Part shown: positions 9,365-18,761 of the stretch, piece by piece
How positions within the stretch are numbered: position 1 is the stretch's first letter
Layout of the letters: every line of letters begins with the position of its first letter
Translations under genes and position numbers: made by a program
Source of the DNA: Shewanella benthica
GTDB lineage: Bacteria; Pseudomonadota; Gammaproteobacteria; Enterobacterales; Shewanellaceae
Length of the DNA stretch: 64,000 bases
Reading direction: 5' to 3'
Assembly: GCA_023284085.1 (NCBI GenBank)
Contig: JAKVHY010000009.1
Span: forward strand, 1 to 64,000
Notes under the pieces: generated by a model
What the model was told of the DNA's origin: nothing
The model's database searches: none
What the model saw: only the letters and a program-made list of their open reading frames with translations

Positions 9365-9465
9365 TTTCATCATCTCGAAGCTGCATTCAGTTAGCTGCTT
9401 TGCGCTTATAAACTGCTTCGTGATAACATGCGCGACTTATTTATGACTTCAGATCAGGGCGGAAT

Positions 9466-10833
9466 ATGGCCAATAACGGACTCTCAAAGACTGAGACAAA
9501 AGTCGCGTTTTCATTAGCCGGTGTATTTGGTTTGCGAATGATGGGCTTATTTATGATCATGCCTGTCTTTGCATTATACGGGCAACATCTCGAAGGTTTT
9601 TCACCGCTTTGGGTAGGAATAGCCATAGGTGCATATGGTCTGACGCAAGCCGCTCTACAGATCCCCATGGGGATTCTATCGGATAAGTTTGGCCGTAAAC
9701 CTATCATCCTCATAGGTCTGGTAGTGTTTGCTATCGGTAGCTTGGTCGCGGCCAATGCCGAGACGATTTATGGTGTCGTTGCTGGTCGAGCAATACAGGG
9801 AATGGGGGCGATTGCCTCAGCGGTGTTAGCCTTGGCTGCCGATTTAACTCGGGATGAGCAGCGCACTAAGGTGATGGCGATTATCGGCATGTGCATAGGT
9901 TTCTCCTTCGCGCTGTCGTTATTGGTCGGGCCTATCGTTGCCCAGTATGTTGGTTTATCGGGCCTATTTGCCTTGACGGCGTGTCTGGCGGTACTAGGCA
10001 TGTTGATCGTTCAGTTTCTGGTGCCGACTCCCATCACGCACGCGCCGAAAGGTGACACAGTGGCGACGCCTACCAAGTTAAAGGCCATGATCACCGACCC
10101 ACAACTATTCAGACTCGATGCAGGAATATTCATTCTACACTTAGTGCTGACGGCAGTATTTGTGGCCTTGCCACTGGATTTGGTGGATGCAGGCTTAGTG
10201 AAAGAGAAGCACTGGATGCTCTATTTCCCAGCCTTTATCGCTGCATTCTTCCTTATGGTGCCGTTGATCGTTATCGGGGTGAAGAAGAAAAATACTAAGG
10301 CCACTTTTCAGGTATCTCTGTTGGTCATGATGTTGGCCTTAGCTTTGATGGCGCTATTTACCCACAACCTAATGGTATTGAGTATCGCTGTGGTGCTATT
10401 TTTTACCGGTTTTAACTATCTGGAAGCCTCACTGCCCAGTTTGATCGCCAAGTTTTGTCCGGTGGGAGATAAGGGCTCTGCCATGGGAGTTTACTCTACC
10501 AGTCAATTTCTCGGTGCCTTCTGTGGTGGCTTACTCGGTGGCGGTGCATTTCAATTATTGGGTGCCGTCGGGGTATTTTCGGCCGCTCTGTGCTTGATGA
10601 CTGTCTGGTTGTTGTTGACCTTAGGCATGGAGAATCCTGTGTTGCTTAAGAGCTATACCCTTGAAGCAACAGTAGAAGGTAAAGAACAGGCCAAGGCGAT
10701 GGCAAGTGAGTTGTCGCAATTAACCGGAGTTGCCGAGGCGATAGTTGTCTTAGAAGAGAGAGTCGCATATTTAAAAGTTGATGAGCATTTCGATTTAAGA
10801 GAAGCGCGAGCTGTGTTAGGCTCTGTCAGCTAA
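9466..10833 (+). CDS. yajR: YajR-type major facilitator transporter with C-terminal YAM domain
   Basis: A 455-residue MFS transporter; E. coli YajR is 454. Twelve hydrophobic segments span about residues 15-385. The family loop motif A appears after TM2 as GILSDKFGRKP, and a motif-B-like arginine as GRAIQGMGA. After TM12 comes a soluble domain of about 70 residues (KEQAKAMASELSQLTGV, then AIVVLEERVAYLKVD). It matches the ferredoxin-like YAM domain that distinguishes YajR from ordinary drug pumps. The physiological substrate of YajR is uncertain, and proton-driven export is the usual assumption. The start ATG has GGGCGGA just upstream. ssb follows 77 bases downstream on the same strand. Confidence 0.88.
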   Translation: MANNGLSKTETKVAFSLAGVFGLRMMGLFMIMPVFALYGQHLEGFSPLWVGIAIGAYGLTQAALQIPMGILSDKFGRKPIILIGLVVFAIGSLVAANAETIYGVVAGRAIQGMGAIASAVLALAADLTRDEQRTKVMAIIGMCIGFSFALSLLVGPIVAQYVGLSGLFALTACLAVLGMLIVQFLVPTPITHAPKGDTVATPTKLKAMITDPQLFRLDAGIFILHLVLTAVFVALPLDLVDAGLVKEKHWMLYFPAFIAAFFLMVPLIVIGVKKKNTKATFQVSLLVMMLALALMALFTHNLMVLSIAVVLFFTGFNYLEASLPSLIAKFCPVGDKGSAMGVYSTSQFLGAFCGGLLGGGAFQLLGAVGVFSAALCLMTVWLLLTLGMENPVLLKSYTLEATVEGKEQAKAMASELSQLTGVAEAIVVLEERVAYLKVDEHFDLREARAVLGSVS

Positions 10834-10910
10834 CTCGCCTGTTCGGATATAGTGTTTCGAAGCGGGCGTAAAATTTATAGTAATTAGTAAGAATATCTCA
10901 GGAGATTTCA

Positions 10911-11600
10911 ATGGCCAGTCGTGGTGTCAATAAGGTAATTTTGGTCGGTAACTTAGGGAAAGACCCTGAAGTTCGTTACATGCCAAATGGCAATGCCGTA
11001 GCCAACTTTACAGTGGCGACGAGTGAGTCTTGGAAAGACCAACAAGGTCAACAACAAGAGCGCACCGAGTGGCACAATATCGTCATGTACCGTCGCTTAG
11101 CTGAAGTCGCTGGCGAGTACCTGAAAAAAGGTTCAAAAGTTTATATCGAAGGTAAATTGCAGACCAGTAAGTGGCAAGATCAAGCAACTGGTCAAGACCG
11201 TTATAAGACTGAGATCAATGCTAACGAGATGCAGATGCTCGATAGCCGTGGTCAAGGTGGCGGACAGCAAGGTGGCTATGGTCAGCAGCAGGCTCAGCAG
11301 CAACAGTCAGGTGGTTACCAGCAGGCGCCTCAACAGCAACAGCCTCAACAGCAGCGTCAGCAGGCTCCACAGCAGCAAGCATCACAGCAAAGCGGTTATG
11401 GTCAGCAACAGGCTGCACCACAACAGCAGGCTCCAGCTTATGCGCCCAAGCCTCAGCAAGGAGCGCAACAAGCACCACAGCAGGCGGCTCCTAAAGCGGC
11501 TCCACAGCAACGTCCTGCGCCTCAGCCACAACAGGCCGCGCCGCAACAGAATTTTACACCGGATCTTGATGACGGTTGGGATGATGATATCCCGTTCTAG
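10911..11600 (+). CDS. ssb: Single-stranded DNA-binding protein
   Basis: SSB coats single-stranded DNA during replication, repair and recombination. It has an N-terminal OB fold ([20 protein letters not shown], later [14 protein letters not shown] and [12 protein letters not shown]) over residues 1-110. A long Gln/Pro/Ala/Gly-rich linker follows (about residues 118-212), then the conserved acidic tip DDDIPF that docks partner proteins. At 229 residues it is longer than E. coli SSB (178) because of the glutamine-rich linker. AGGAG lies upstream of the ATG. In many gammaproteobacteria ssb is divergent from uvrA; here yajR and a repeat block stand between them. Confidence 0.97.
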   Translation: MASRGVNKVILVGNLGKDPEVRYMPNGNAVANFTVATSESWKDQQGQQQERTEWHNIVMYRRLAEVAGEYLKKGSKVYIEGKLQTSKWQDQATGQDRYKTEINANEMQMLDSRGQGGGQQGGYGQQQAQQQQSGGYQQAPQQQQPQQQRQQAPQQQASQQSGYGQQQAAPQQQAPAYAPKPQQGAQQAPQQAAPKAAPQQRPAPQPQQAAPQQNFTPDLDDGWDDDIPF

Positions 11601-11669
11601 ATCCCTGTAATTACAGAAGTGTCAAAATTAAAGTAAGCTAGAACATACTGGTTATGCTTGATAAAGAAA

Positions 11670-11691
11670 CCTCGCGAATGCGGGGTTTTTT
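11670..11691 (+). terminator. Rho-independent terminator of ssb
   Basis: CCTCGC (11670-11675), loop GAAT and GCGGGG (11680-11685, one wobble pair) are followed by six T. Confidence 0.85.
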
Positions 11692-11843
11692 ATGCTTGAA
11701 GTTCTTATCATAATAGACATTGATGTCATCCATATGAAGTTGATTAAGACATTGGTCGAGAAAGTGTCTTAGGTTGTATCTTCCTCTTTCAGCCTCTGGA
11801 AAATTGTTGGTGATGAGTTAAGAATTTATTTAGCATCTATGGG

Positions 11844-12368
11844 CTAATGTCTGTGAGCTTCTTGGTTTTTTCCAATTCCGCTAGCGAGCTCGAGTTGAGT
11901 GATGATCTGTTGGAACTCTCCCCTGATATCCCTCATCTGAGCCTGTACCAGTTGGCTGGATTGTCTTAACGTCGCAGGCATGTTTCTTAGGTATTTCTTG
12001 CCTGTCTCAGTGCGGTAGAAGGCGGCGATATCCTTAAGCTCCTGCTCCGCGTAAGTACTGGTATAGAGCGCAATAAACTCAGGCTGGATCTGTTCCCAGT
12101 TGAGCCGCTTGTTAGCGAGCTCGAAGGCTTGCTCCCTGTATCTGGTCTCAATCTCTCTATGTGCTCTCTTTAAGGGCAGATCTTTCACCAGGTGAGCGTA
12201 ACTGGCCTTGAGTTGATGCATGGCTTGGGGGATGACGTCTTGGGCTAAGGTGGCATCTAACACTGCCTGAGCAGCCGCTCGATGAGACTGACTGATCTCA
12301 TTATTATCGGCAGCGAAAGCGCTATTAGAAAATAGGATGGCTAAGGTTAAAATATATTTCTTCATCAC
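11844..12368 (-). CDS. Exported DUF2059 protein
   Basis: The 174-residue protein begins with a signal peptide (MMKKYILTLAILFSNSAFAA, cut after AFA). The mature part is all-helical and carries the DUF2059 signature near its C-terminus: an aromatic, then FYRTETGKKYLRNMP. DUF2059 proteins are periplasmic and of unknown function. AGGAG lies five bases before the first ATG; the second ATG directly after it is equally usable. It follows the collagenase gene on the same strand after 52 bases without an obvious terminator, so the two may be co-transcribed, though a functional link is not shown. Confidence 0.8.
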   Translation of the reverse strand: MMKKYILTLAILFSNSAFAADNNEISQSHRAAAQAVLDATLAQDVIPQAMHQLKASYAHLVKDLPLKRAHREIETRYREQAFELANKRLNWEQIQPEFIALYTSTYAEQELKDIAAFYRTETGKKYLRNMPATLRQSSQLVQAQMRDIRGEFQQIITQLELASGIGKNQEAHRH

Positions 12369-12420
12369 AACTCCTGATGATGCAGGAACCTAGCTCCTAG
12401 GATCTAGGTTCCTGCATTAA

Positions 12421-15400
12421 TTACTTCAGATCAGCCTGAATGGCCACTCCCGAACTCGCTTGTTCACTCTGTAGAGTGATGTAGTACCAACCTTCAAGCG
12501 GATTCGTCACAGTGAATGACTCACTGGTGCTGCCCGCGTTAGTCGATGATGCCGAGTTAGACTGAGCACTAGGCCAGCTAGTGCCACCATAAAGACTCAC
12601 ATCGCCAGTTCCATGACCTGTGCTTACGGTAAGTTCAGTGCTGCTGGCATCGATCCACATGCTGTAGTAGTTCATACCATCGGCGCTACAGAGCGCCTCA
12701 GCGGATGTGAGTCGTCCATCACTGACAGGGTTGAGTGTCTGACAGGCATCATCGATATTAGCGTTCGCTGGTGGTGTCACTGGCACAGTGGTGCCGCCAC
12801 CTAAGCTAACTTTGATGGTCGTGCCGCTATACTCGCTAACGGTATCGACCACTATGTAGCGCCAGCCTCTGTTCGCCGTCACTTGAATCGACTCCTGGTT
12901 ACCCGCATTAGTCGAGCGGGCGTGCGCATTGTTAGCATCGGCCCAGGTATCCGCGTTGTAATACAGGCTCGCATCGCCGGTTCCACCCGATGTAGTGATG
13001 GTCAGTTGAGTATTATCTTCCTCGACATAAACATAGAAGCTGCTGCTACCACCACTGATACATTCATCTTTACCGAATGTCAGTTGGCCATAACTCATGG
13101 TCGCAGCGCCACAGTCCAGAGCCGGATCTGGATTCGGAGTGGTTCCACCGCCTTGAGCCGGATCGGGATCGGCAAACACCTCAGTTGTGCTCATTAAGAG
13201 GTCGAGTCCGCCGAAGTCACCTGAGAGGGTTATATAATGCCAATACTCATTTGGATTCAGAGTGACCTGTATCACCTCATGGTTACCATTGCCTATGCCG
13301 AAACCATCATTAACCTCACCGCTAGCCCAACCTGTGGTGCTGTAATAGATATCGGCATCGCCCCAACCGCCGCCCGTCTTGATCCATAGGGTCTGGTTGC
13401 TTCGGTCGACGTTGGCGAAGGCAAAGCTGGCTCTGCCATCTTGTGAGTCGATACACTCCATGGGCTGATCTATGACCAGAGATGCATCAGGCGTGTAGCG
13501 ATAGGTTTCATTGGTCACTGTACATGGCGAGTAGTCCTTACTTATGCTCGAAACCGGGCCCACCCAGTTGCCATCTGTGCCACTCGCCAGCGCGGCCGCA
13601 TCGGATGGCCCGTGATCGACTATGCCGTTATCTAGAGTACTTAAACCACTGGTTAGCCAGCCTGCCCACTCGTTGTCATAGCGAGTGCCGATAGCGTCCA
13701 TAAAGTCTTGATATTCTGTGTATTGATCGTTTCTCAGGTAGGCTAAAATCTGATCCACATCGGCTTTATGATTCTCAAACATGAAGCGTACCGCCAGATA
13801 ACCCCAGCGATAGATACGGTCCTGACCCGAGTTGTAGTTATTCTTGAATATGGTTGAAAGTGGGAATTCTCCGGTTTCACCCATAGTGATCGCCCTAGTG
13901 TTGGCATCACGGTAAGAGATGTATTCGGCTAAACCTTCGATCCACCAGATGGTATTGGCCGAGATCGCACGGCCGAAATCACCCTGCAGGTTATAGCGGC
14001 CATCTAAGTAATGTACGTATTCGTGTTGTAGATTCCAGATGTGGAAATCGGGTCTGCGCCACTCGGCCTCATAGGCGATAAAACGTGCCTGATTTTTAAG
14101 ACCGGCTGGTGAGCCTTCCAGATACATGCCGCCATTGTTGGTGGCGATGCCGAAGAAGGTACCGGCATAGGACTGGTAGTCGCTCGAACTGTCAAATACG
14201 ACCAGCTCCAAGGCGCCGTTATTGTCATTTGTGACAGGAGTGCGGTTAGTGGCCAACTTGGTATGGAAGTAATTCTCCTGATTGCCGAGCACACCACATG
14301 CCCAATCCGCCTGATCTCGATACATACTCTGAGCCCGCATCTTCAGCGTTGATGAGCACTCCCAGTTGAAGGTCAGTGTTTCAGCCTCGAGCTGCGCCTT
14401 GAAGCCACAGATATCATAATAGTTACAGTTACTGCGATCATAATAATCGGCCATCTCGGCGGCGGCCATCCAGACCACTTTGGAGGCATCGTTCTTACTG
14501 CTGCTGTCGAGTACCGCCTTGACCAAGGTGGTGACTCGGCTCTTCATCTCAGGGATGTGATACAGACGAGACATCTCACGCACGGCATTGGTCAGCACAT
14601 ATTCGGCATCTGTACCCACCAGGTGACGATTGGCTAATTGGAAGTTATTCAGGGCATCGAGAATGCTATGGTCAGTGGCAAATAGTGCCTTCATGGGGTC
14701 ATCCCACTGGGCGCGGAACAGGGTCGTGAAAACCGAGTTCGCGGCGGCATTCATGCCGAAGTTAACTTCCCAGCTGGCATCAAAGCGGGTAAGCACCTCT
14801 TTGGTGATGTGATTGAAGTCGGCGCCGAGTCCTATGGAGTCGATAAGGATCAGAGTTTCCTTCAGTACGCCTGAGTTCTCCGTAGATACGGTCCAGATAT
14901 TGCCATTGTTGAACAGGGCTGTTATCTGAATCTTGATGTCAGACTTAACAGCGCTCGAGTAGGCAGGTACATCGCTCGGGCTATAGAACTGCACATATAG
15001 AGCGGCGCGTTGAAAATAGATCAGTGACTCGATGCCTGTGGTATCAACTCCGGTATAGCCAGGTGCACGGTCACGCACGGCTGCGGCGACAGTGCGCATA
15101 GTAGACTCACTGAATAGCGCCGTGGCATCCGGGCCTTTCAGGTTGTAGAGCGGGCTGACACATTGAGGATCTGAGTTAGCAAGCTCAGTGATCAGAGCAT
15201 TACCGCTGAGACCGATAAATGCGCTGCAACCAGTAGCGGCCATAGGGCCACTGAGTCCGATGGGACCCGGCGATGCGAGGGCCGATTCTGTGTTGGCCCA
15301 GGGAGAGCCGGCTCGAGTCAGGGCTGAGACTAGACTCGATGCTAGTGTGGGTGAAGTTAAGGATGCTGAGAGCTGATCCGAGGCTAGATTAGTCTCGTCA

Positions 15401-15474
15401 TGACTCGCTGTGTTACTCATTACACTGAAGCTTGTTGCTAAGCCAAGTGCGACGACCAGGGTGTTAAGTTTCAT
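12421..15474 (-). CDS. Secreted M9-family collagenase with three PPC domains
   Basis: A 1017-residue extracellular zinc protease of the Vibrio/Clostridium collagenase family (M9). A signal peptide (MKLNTLVVALGLATSFSVMS) is followed by the M9 N-terminal activator region (about residues 80-380) and the catalytic domain. The zinc motif is HEYVH (His484, Glu485, His488) in HEYVHYLDGRYNLQGDF, with the third ligand Glu about 30 residues later in WWIEGLAEYIS. After about residue 640 there are three bacterial pre-peptidase C-terminal (PPC) domains, each with a GxGDADIYY-like core (GGGWGDADIYY, SGGTGDASLYY, GHGTGDVSLY), separated by Pro/Asp-rich linkers. PPC domains bind collagen or are removed after secretion. 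GGAG precedes the ATG. It fits a marine organism that degrades animal detritus. Confidence 0.92.
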   Translation of the reverse strand: MKLNTLVVALGLATSFSVMSNTASHDETNLASDQLSASLTSPTLASSLVSALTRAGSPWANTESALASPGPIGLSGPMAATGCSAFIGLSGNALITELANSDPQCVSPLYNLKGPDATALFSESTMRTVAAAVRDRAPGYTGVDTTGIESLIYFQRAALYVQFYSPSDVPAYSSAVKSDIKIQITALFNNGNIWTVSTENSGVLKETLILIDSIGLGADFNHITKEVLTRFDASWEVNFGMNAAANSVFTTLFRAQWDDPMKALFATDHSILDALNNFQLANRHLVGTDAEYVLTNAVREMSRLYHIPEMKSRVTTLVKAVLDSSSKNDASKVVWMAAAEMADYYDRSNCNYYDICGFKAQLEAETLTFNWECSSTLKMRAQSMYRDQADWACGVLGNQENYFHTKLATNRTPVTNDNNGALELVVFDSSSDYQSYAGTFFGIATNNGGMYLEGSPAGLKNQARFIAYEAEWRRPDFHIWNLQHEYVHYLDGRYNLQGDFGRAISANTIWWIEGLAEYISYRDANTRAITMGETGEFPLSTIFKNNYNSGQDRIYRWGYLAVRFMFENHKADVDQILAYLRNDQYTEYQDFMDAIGTRYDNEWAGWLTSGLSTLDNGIVDHGPSDAAALASGTDGNWVGPVSSISKDYSPCTVTNETYRYTPDASLVIDQPMECIDSQDGRASFAFANVDRSNQTLWIKTGGGWGDADIYYSTTGWASGEVNDGFGIGNGNHEVIQVTLNPNEYWHYITLSGDFGGLDLLMSTTEVFADPDPAQGGGTTPNPDPALDCGAATMSYGQLTFGKDECISGGSSSFYVYVEEDNTQLTITTSGGTGDASLYYNADTWADANNAHARSTNAGNQESIQVTANRGWRYIVVDTVSEYSGTTIKVSLGGGTTVPVTPPANANIDDACQTLNPVSDGRLTSAEALCSADGMNYYSMWIDASSTELTVSTGHGTGDVSLYGGTSWPSAQSNSASSTNAGSTSESFTVTNPLEGWYYITLQSEQASSGVAIQADLK

Positions 15475-15897
15475 GGGGTCTCCATTATTGTTGATTGCTC
15501 CAGAGGCCTATTTGACCTAGGAGTTAACTGTCTGCTGAGCAGATCTTGTTAGTGTTGTAGATATAAAGAAGTGACCACATGCATGACATCCGACTATGCA
15601 ACACTTTCCTCAGGTGATGGTGTAACAAAAAAGTAACAATATAGGTAAGGGATATAATATACAATGCAAATCTGATCGTTTTTTGTTCGAGTTGAGATTT
15701 AATTTATCGAGGTTTTGTTTAACTAACTGAGTTTTATGTGATTTTAAAATCAATAATAAACCAGAGTTTGATTATTGAGCATTTACTGATGAGAGGATGC
15801 TGAGTTAATAGATGAAAACCACCTATTTCGAATCTATTGATTCGATTCATTAAGGGGTGTATGTATAACAAATCATAAATAGAATTCTAAACTGACT
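15475..15897. other. Divergent promoter region, collagenase / quinone oxidoreductase
   Basis: No gene seen. The stretch is A/T-rich and must hold both divergent promoters. The one clear element is a perfect inverted repeat CGAATC-TATT-GATTCG at 15829-15844, 54 bases before the oxidoreductase start; it could be an operator. Confidence 0.5.
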
Positions 15898-16941
15898 ATG
15901 CCTAACACCTCGCTCCCCCTAGATTATCTTCATGTTGATTTCGAGCATCCCGGTGACGCCGATGTGATGTTTCTCAAGCGTTCTCCCTTGCCTGAACTTG
16001 CCAAAGACCAGGTATTAATCAAGGTCGCCTATGCCGGTATCAACGGTCCCGATGTCGCTCAAAGGAAGGGAGCCTATCCGCCGCCTAAAGATGCGAGTCC
16101 TATCTTGGGTCTGGAAGTGGCGGGAGAGGTCTGCGCTCTTGGAGCTGAGGTGAGCCAATGGCAACTAGGCGACAAGGTCACGGCCTTAGTGCCTGGTGGT
16201 GGCTATGGCGAGTATGTGGCTACCCATAGTTCTCATTGCTTACCTATCCCTCAGGGGTGGACTCTGGAGCAAGCCGCCGCTATCCCGGAAACTTTCTTCA
16301 CCGTGTGGGGTAATCTGTTTATGCGAGCGGGTTTTCAATCCGGAGAGACCGTGCTTATTCATGGTGGTTCAGGCGGGATTGGTAGCGCGGCGATAGCCTT
16401 AGCTAAAGCATTCGGAGCCAGAGTCATAGCCACATCGGGCAGCGATGACAAATGTGACTATTGTCTGAGTCTGGGAGCCGATTTAGCCCTCAATTATCAG
16501 GAAGATTTTGTGCAACCCGTGATGGAATACACCTCAAACTTGGGGGTGAACTTGGTATTCGATATCGCCGGTGGGGATTTTATCAACCAAAATTTGAAGG
16601 CGCTAGCTGTCGATGGACGCATGGTGTCTGTGGCCATGCAAAGAGGGCCACAGGCGCAAGTGGACATATTTAGGATTATGGCTAAGCGGATCACCTGGAC
16701 AGGCTCAACATTGAGGCCTCAGAGTGTAGAAGCTAAGGCCAATATAGCTTCAGAGTTACGGCAAAAGGTCTGGCCATTACTGGCGCTAACTCGAGATGGT
16801 GAATCCAGTGGCAATAAGCTAGTACCAAATATATCGGCTCGATTTTCTCTTGCAGACAGTGTCGGAGCGCATCAACTGATGGAGTCGGGTCGGCACAGAG
16901 GTAAAATTGTGTTATCGGTCCATGGAGAAGAGTCGGATTGA
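15898..16941 (+). CDS. Zinc-independent NAD(P)H quinone oxidoreductase, MDR superfamily
   Basis: A 347-residue medium-chain dehydrogenase/reductase of the quinone oxidoreductase / PIG3 type. The N-terminal GroES-like half has YAGINGPDVAQRKGAYPPP and GLEVAGEV. The Rossmann half has the nucleotide-binding GGSGGIGSAAIALAKAFGA and later FDIAGGDF. The structural and catalytic zinc ligands of alcohol dehydrogenases are absent, as expected for this branch. It should reduce quinones or enones with NADPH in the cytoplasm. The ribosome binding site before 15898 is weak, so a slightly later start is possible. A dyad at 15829-15844 may mark a repressor site. It stands alone on its strand. Confidence 0.85.
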   Translation: MPNTSLPLDYLHVDFEHPGDADVMFLKRSPLPELAKDQVLIKVAYAGINGPDVAQRKGAYPPPKDASPILGLEVAGEVCALGAEVSQWQLGDKVTALVPGGGYGEYVATHSSHCLPIPQGWTLEQAAAIPETFFTVWGNLFMRAGFQSGETVLIHGGSGGIGSAAIALAKAFGARVIATSGSDDKCDYCLSLGADLALNYQEDFVQPVMEYTSNLGVNLVFDIAGGDFINQNLKALAVDGRMVSVAMQRGPQAQVDIFRIMAKRITWTGSTLRPQSVEAKANIASELRQKVWPLLALTRDGESSGNKLVPNISARFSLADSVGAHQLMESGRHRGKIVLSVHGEESD

Positions 16942-17132
16942 AATATTTTTTGTAATATAGCCGAAATATAACTGCCATAGGGCTAGTTCACTATAGCTTA
17001 TGGGTTTCCGTGGTTTATTTATTGTAGATTAAATTATTTTTACACAAAAAAACTTGAATAATTGAGTCTTTAAGCTAAATTCGATATTGACTGATATATT
17101 CAAAATGTGTTGATTTAAGGGTATTGGCATAT

Positions 17133-17570
17133 ATGTATAACACAACAAAAACACCAGTATGGTATGGCGAATTAAGAACGGCTCGAGGCAATGCAATTGT
17201 CATTCATGATAAGCATTTTCCTGAAGCTAAAGCGGGTCGTATTTATCTTTATAATGCAGTGAGAGATACCATTATCGAGTATGCCGAAGAGATAGTCTCG
17301 GGTAATCTGCATGATCTCGATAAGGTAAAGATCAAGGCTGCCGAAGATGCCTACGGCGCAGCCTGGGACTCGGCTCGTTCAGAATTTATGGAGAAGCATC
17401 AGGGCTGGGTCGATGCGAATGCTACTAAGCATAAGCCTCTTATTACTAAGGCAAAGGCTAAATCAAAAAAGCGAGATGAGGTCGATGCGGCCTCATCAGA
17501 TAATGAGCCTGGCTCTGAGAGCCTGGACAGAGAGTTTGCTAATGGTTGGTCCGGCGGGCTCGAAGAATAG
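17133..17570 (+). CDS. Hypothetical cytoplasmic protein with charged Lys/Asp-rich tail
   Basis: Not recognised. About 145 residues. The N-terminal 50 residues look beta-rich (TPVWYGELRTARGNAIVIHD, RIYLYNAVRDTIIEY). A helical middle follows (KIKAAEDAYGAAWDSARSEF), then a disordered charged tail (KAKAKSKKRDEVDAASSDNE) ending GWSGGLEE. There is no signal peptide or membrane segment. The ATG at 17133 is preferred over a TTG at 17124, because the upstream AAGGG is too close to the TTG. A good terminator follows at 17618, so the gene is probably monocistronic. Confidence 0.6.
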   Translation: MYNTTKTPVWYGELRTARGNAIVIHDKHFPEAKAGRIYLYNAVRDTIIEYAEEIVSGNLHDLDKVKIKAAEDAYGAAWDSARSEFMEKHQGWVDANATKHKPLITKAKAKSKKRDEVDAASSDNEPGSESLDREFANGWSGGLEE

Positions 17571-17617
17571 CTATTCGAAAAGTAGCTTGTCGAAGAGCTG
17601 TTTATCGAAAGAGGCCA

Positions 17618-17645
17618 AGCGCCTAAAGCCTAGGCGCTTTTGCTT
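17618..17645 (+). terminator. Terminator after the hypothetical gene at 17133
   Basis: AGCGCCTA (17618-17625) and TAGGCGCT (17631-17638) form an 8-bp stem with a five-base loop, followed by a short T-rich stretch. It sits just past the convergent galM end and may help there too. Confidence 0.75.
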
Positions 17646-17651
17646 ATTGTT

Positions 17652-18686
17652 TTAAACAGTATGAAACTCGTAGCGACTGATATGGTGGTACACCTCTGCT
17701 GGTTTTATCCAGGGATCGGCCTCCAGAGTGGGCTGATTGGCACCGTTGGGAAGTTGTTGAGGCTCGATACAGATGGCGTGATGTGCTTTTAACGCCTTGC
17801 CCCCTTTGCCTGGGTTACCCTCAAGGTAATTGGCTCCGTAAATCTGCACACTGGGCTGATTGGTATATAGCGTCATACTTCTACCGGACTCAGGTGCGCT
17901 GAGGCAGCCAAAGCGAGTCATTTCTGAGCCTGAACCGTTTGTTAGGTAGCAGTGATCTATTCCGGATGTGGAGACCAACTCATCATTATTTTGGGCGATA
18001 GAGAAGGCTTTAGAACGGCGGAAATCCAGCAGAGAACCCGAAGCATCTTTCATTCCTGTGGGAATACCTGAGTCGTCCAGAGTCAGCATGCTGGTGGTAT
18101 CTATCTGTAATTGATGCGCTGCGTTACTCGTTGAACCACTGCCCTCAAGATTGAAATAACTATGTTGAGTCAAGCTAATGGGACAAGGCTTATTGACGGC
18201 GGCAAAGATCTCCATATAGAGATTATTTCCCACCAATCGATAATCTAACTGCACGTTACAGATCCCCGGGAAGCCCATATCGCCATCGGGACTGACTAAG
18301 TTAAGGCGAACGCCATCTGGGAGCTGACCCATATGCCAGTGCTTACGATTAAAGCCCTCGCTCCCCCCATGGAGGCAATGACTCGCCTGATTGATATCTA
18401 AGTGATATTCATCTTCACCGAAACTCATCTTGCCATTGGCTATGCGATTGGCATATCTGCCGGCAATGGCACCTAAGTGAGCGTCTTGTTTGAGGTAATC
18501 TTCGATAGAGTCACAGCCAAGCACGATATTGCCTCGCTCGCCATGTCGATCCGGAGTCCACAAGGAACGTATGATGCCGCCTAAGCTCAATACTTCCATG
18601 GCTATGATGCCATTATCTATCCTGACACGTTCGATTTGACCGCCACGAGGATCGGTCCAGGAGTCTAGCGGGCGAAAACGTACCAT
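17652..18686 (-). CDS. galM: Galactose mutarotase (aldose 1-epimerase)
   Basis: GalM interconverts the alpha and beta anomers of galactose so that galactokinase can use the alpha form. The 344 residues match the family length (about 345). Visible family features are GRYANRIANGKMSF, the substrate-binding SHCLHGG, the catalytic-base histidine region SLTQHSYFNLEG, the aspartate region GIDHCYL, and the catalytic glutamate in CIEPQQLPNG. Substrate contacts near NHC/QPN-type motifs are present. GGATATCTC precedes the ATG. It lies 75 bases downstream of galK on the same strand and is the last gene of the leftward sugar cluster. Confidence 0.93.
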   Translation of the reverse strand: MVRFRPLDSWTDPRGGQIERVRIDNGIIAMEVLSLGGIIRSLWTPDRHGERGNIVLGCDSIEDYLKQDAHLGAIAGRYANRIANGKMSFGEDEYHLDINQASHCLHGGSEGFNRKHWHMGQLPDGVRLNLVSPDGDMGFPGICNVQLDYRLVGNNLYMEIFAAVNKPCPISLTQHSYFNLEGSGSTSNAAHQLQIDTTSMLTLDDSGIPTGMKDASGSLLDFRRSKAFSIAQNNDELVSTSGIDHCYLTNGSGSEMTRFGCLSAPESGRSMTLYTNQPSVQIYGANYLEGNPGKGGKALKAHHAICIEPQQLPNGANQPTLEADPWIKPAEVYHHISRYEFHTV

Positions 18687-18761
18687 GAGATATCCTTAAA
18701 TTGAATTATGTACAGCCAATATTTTGCTTCCTAGGCCCTGGATTCTAATAACCTTAGTCTG

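Noticed and set aside
11221..11610. Open frames in other phases inside the ssb linker
   Set aside because: They are by-products of the CAG/CAA-rich glutamine linker.
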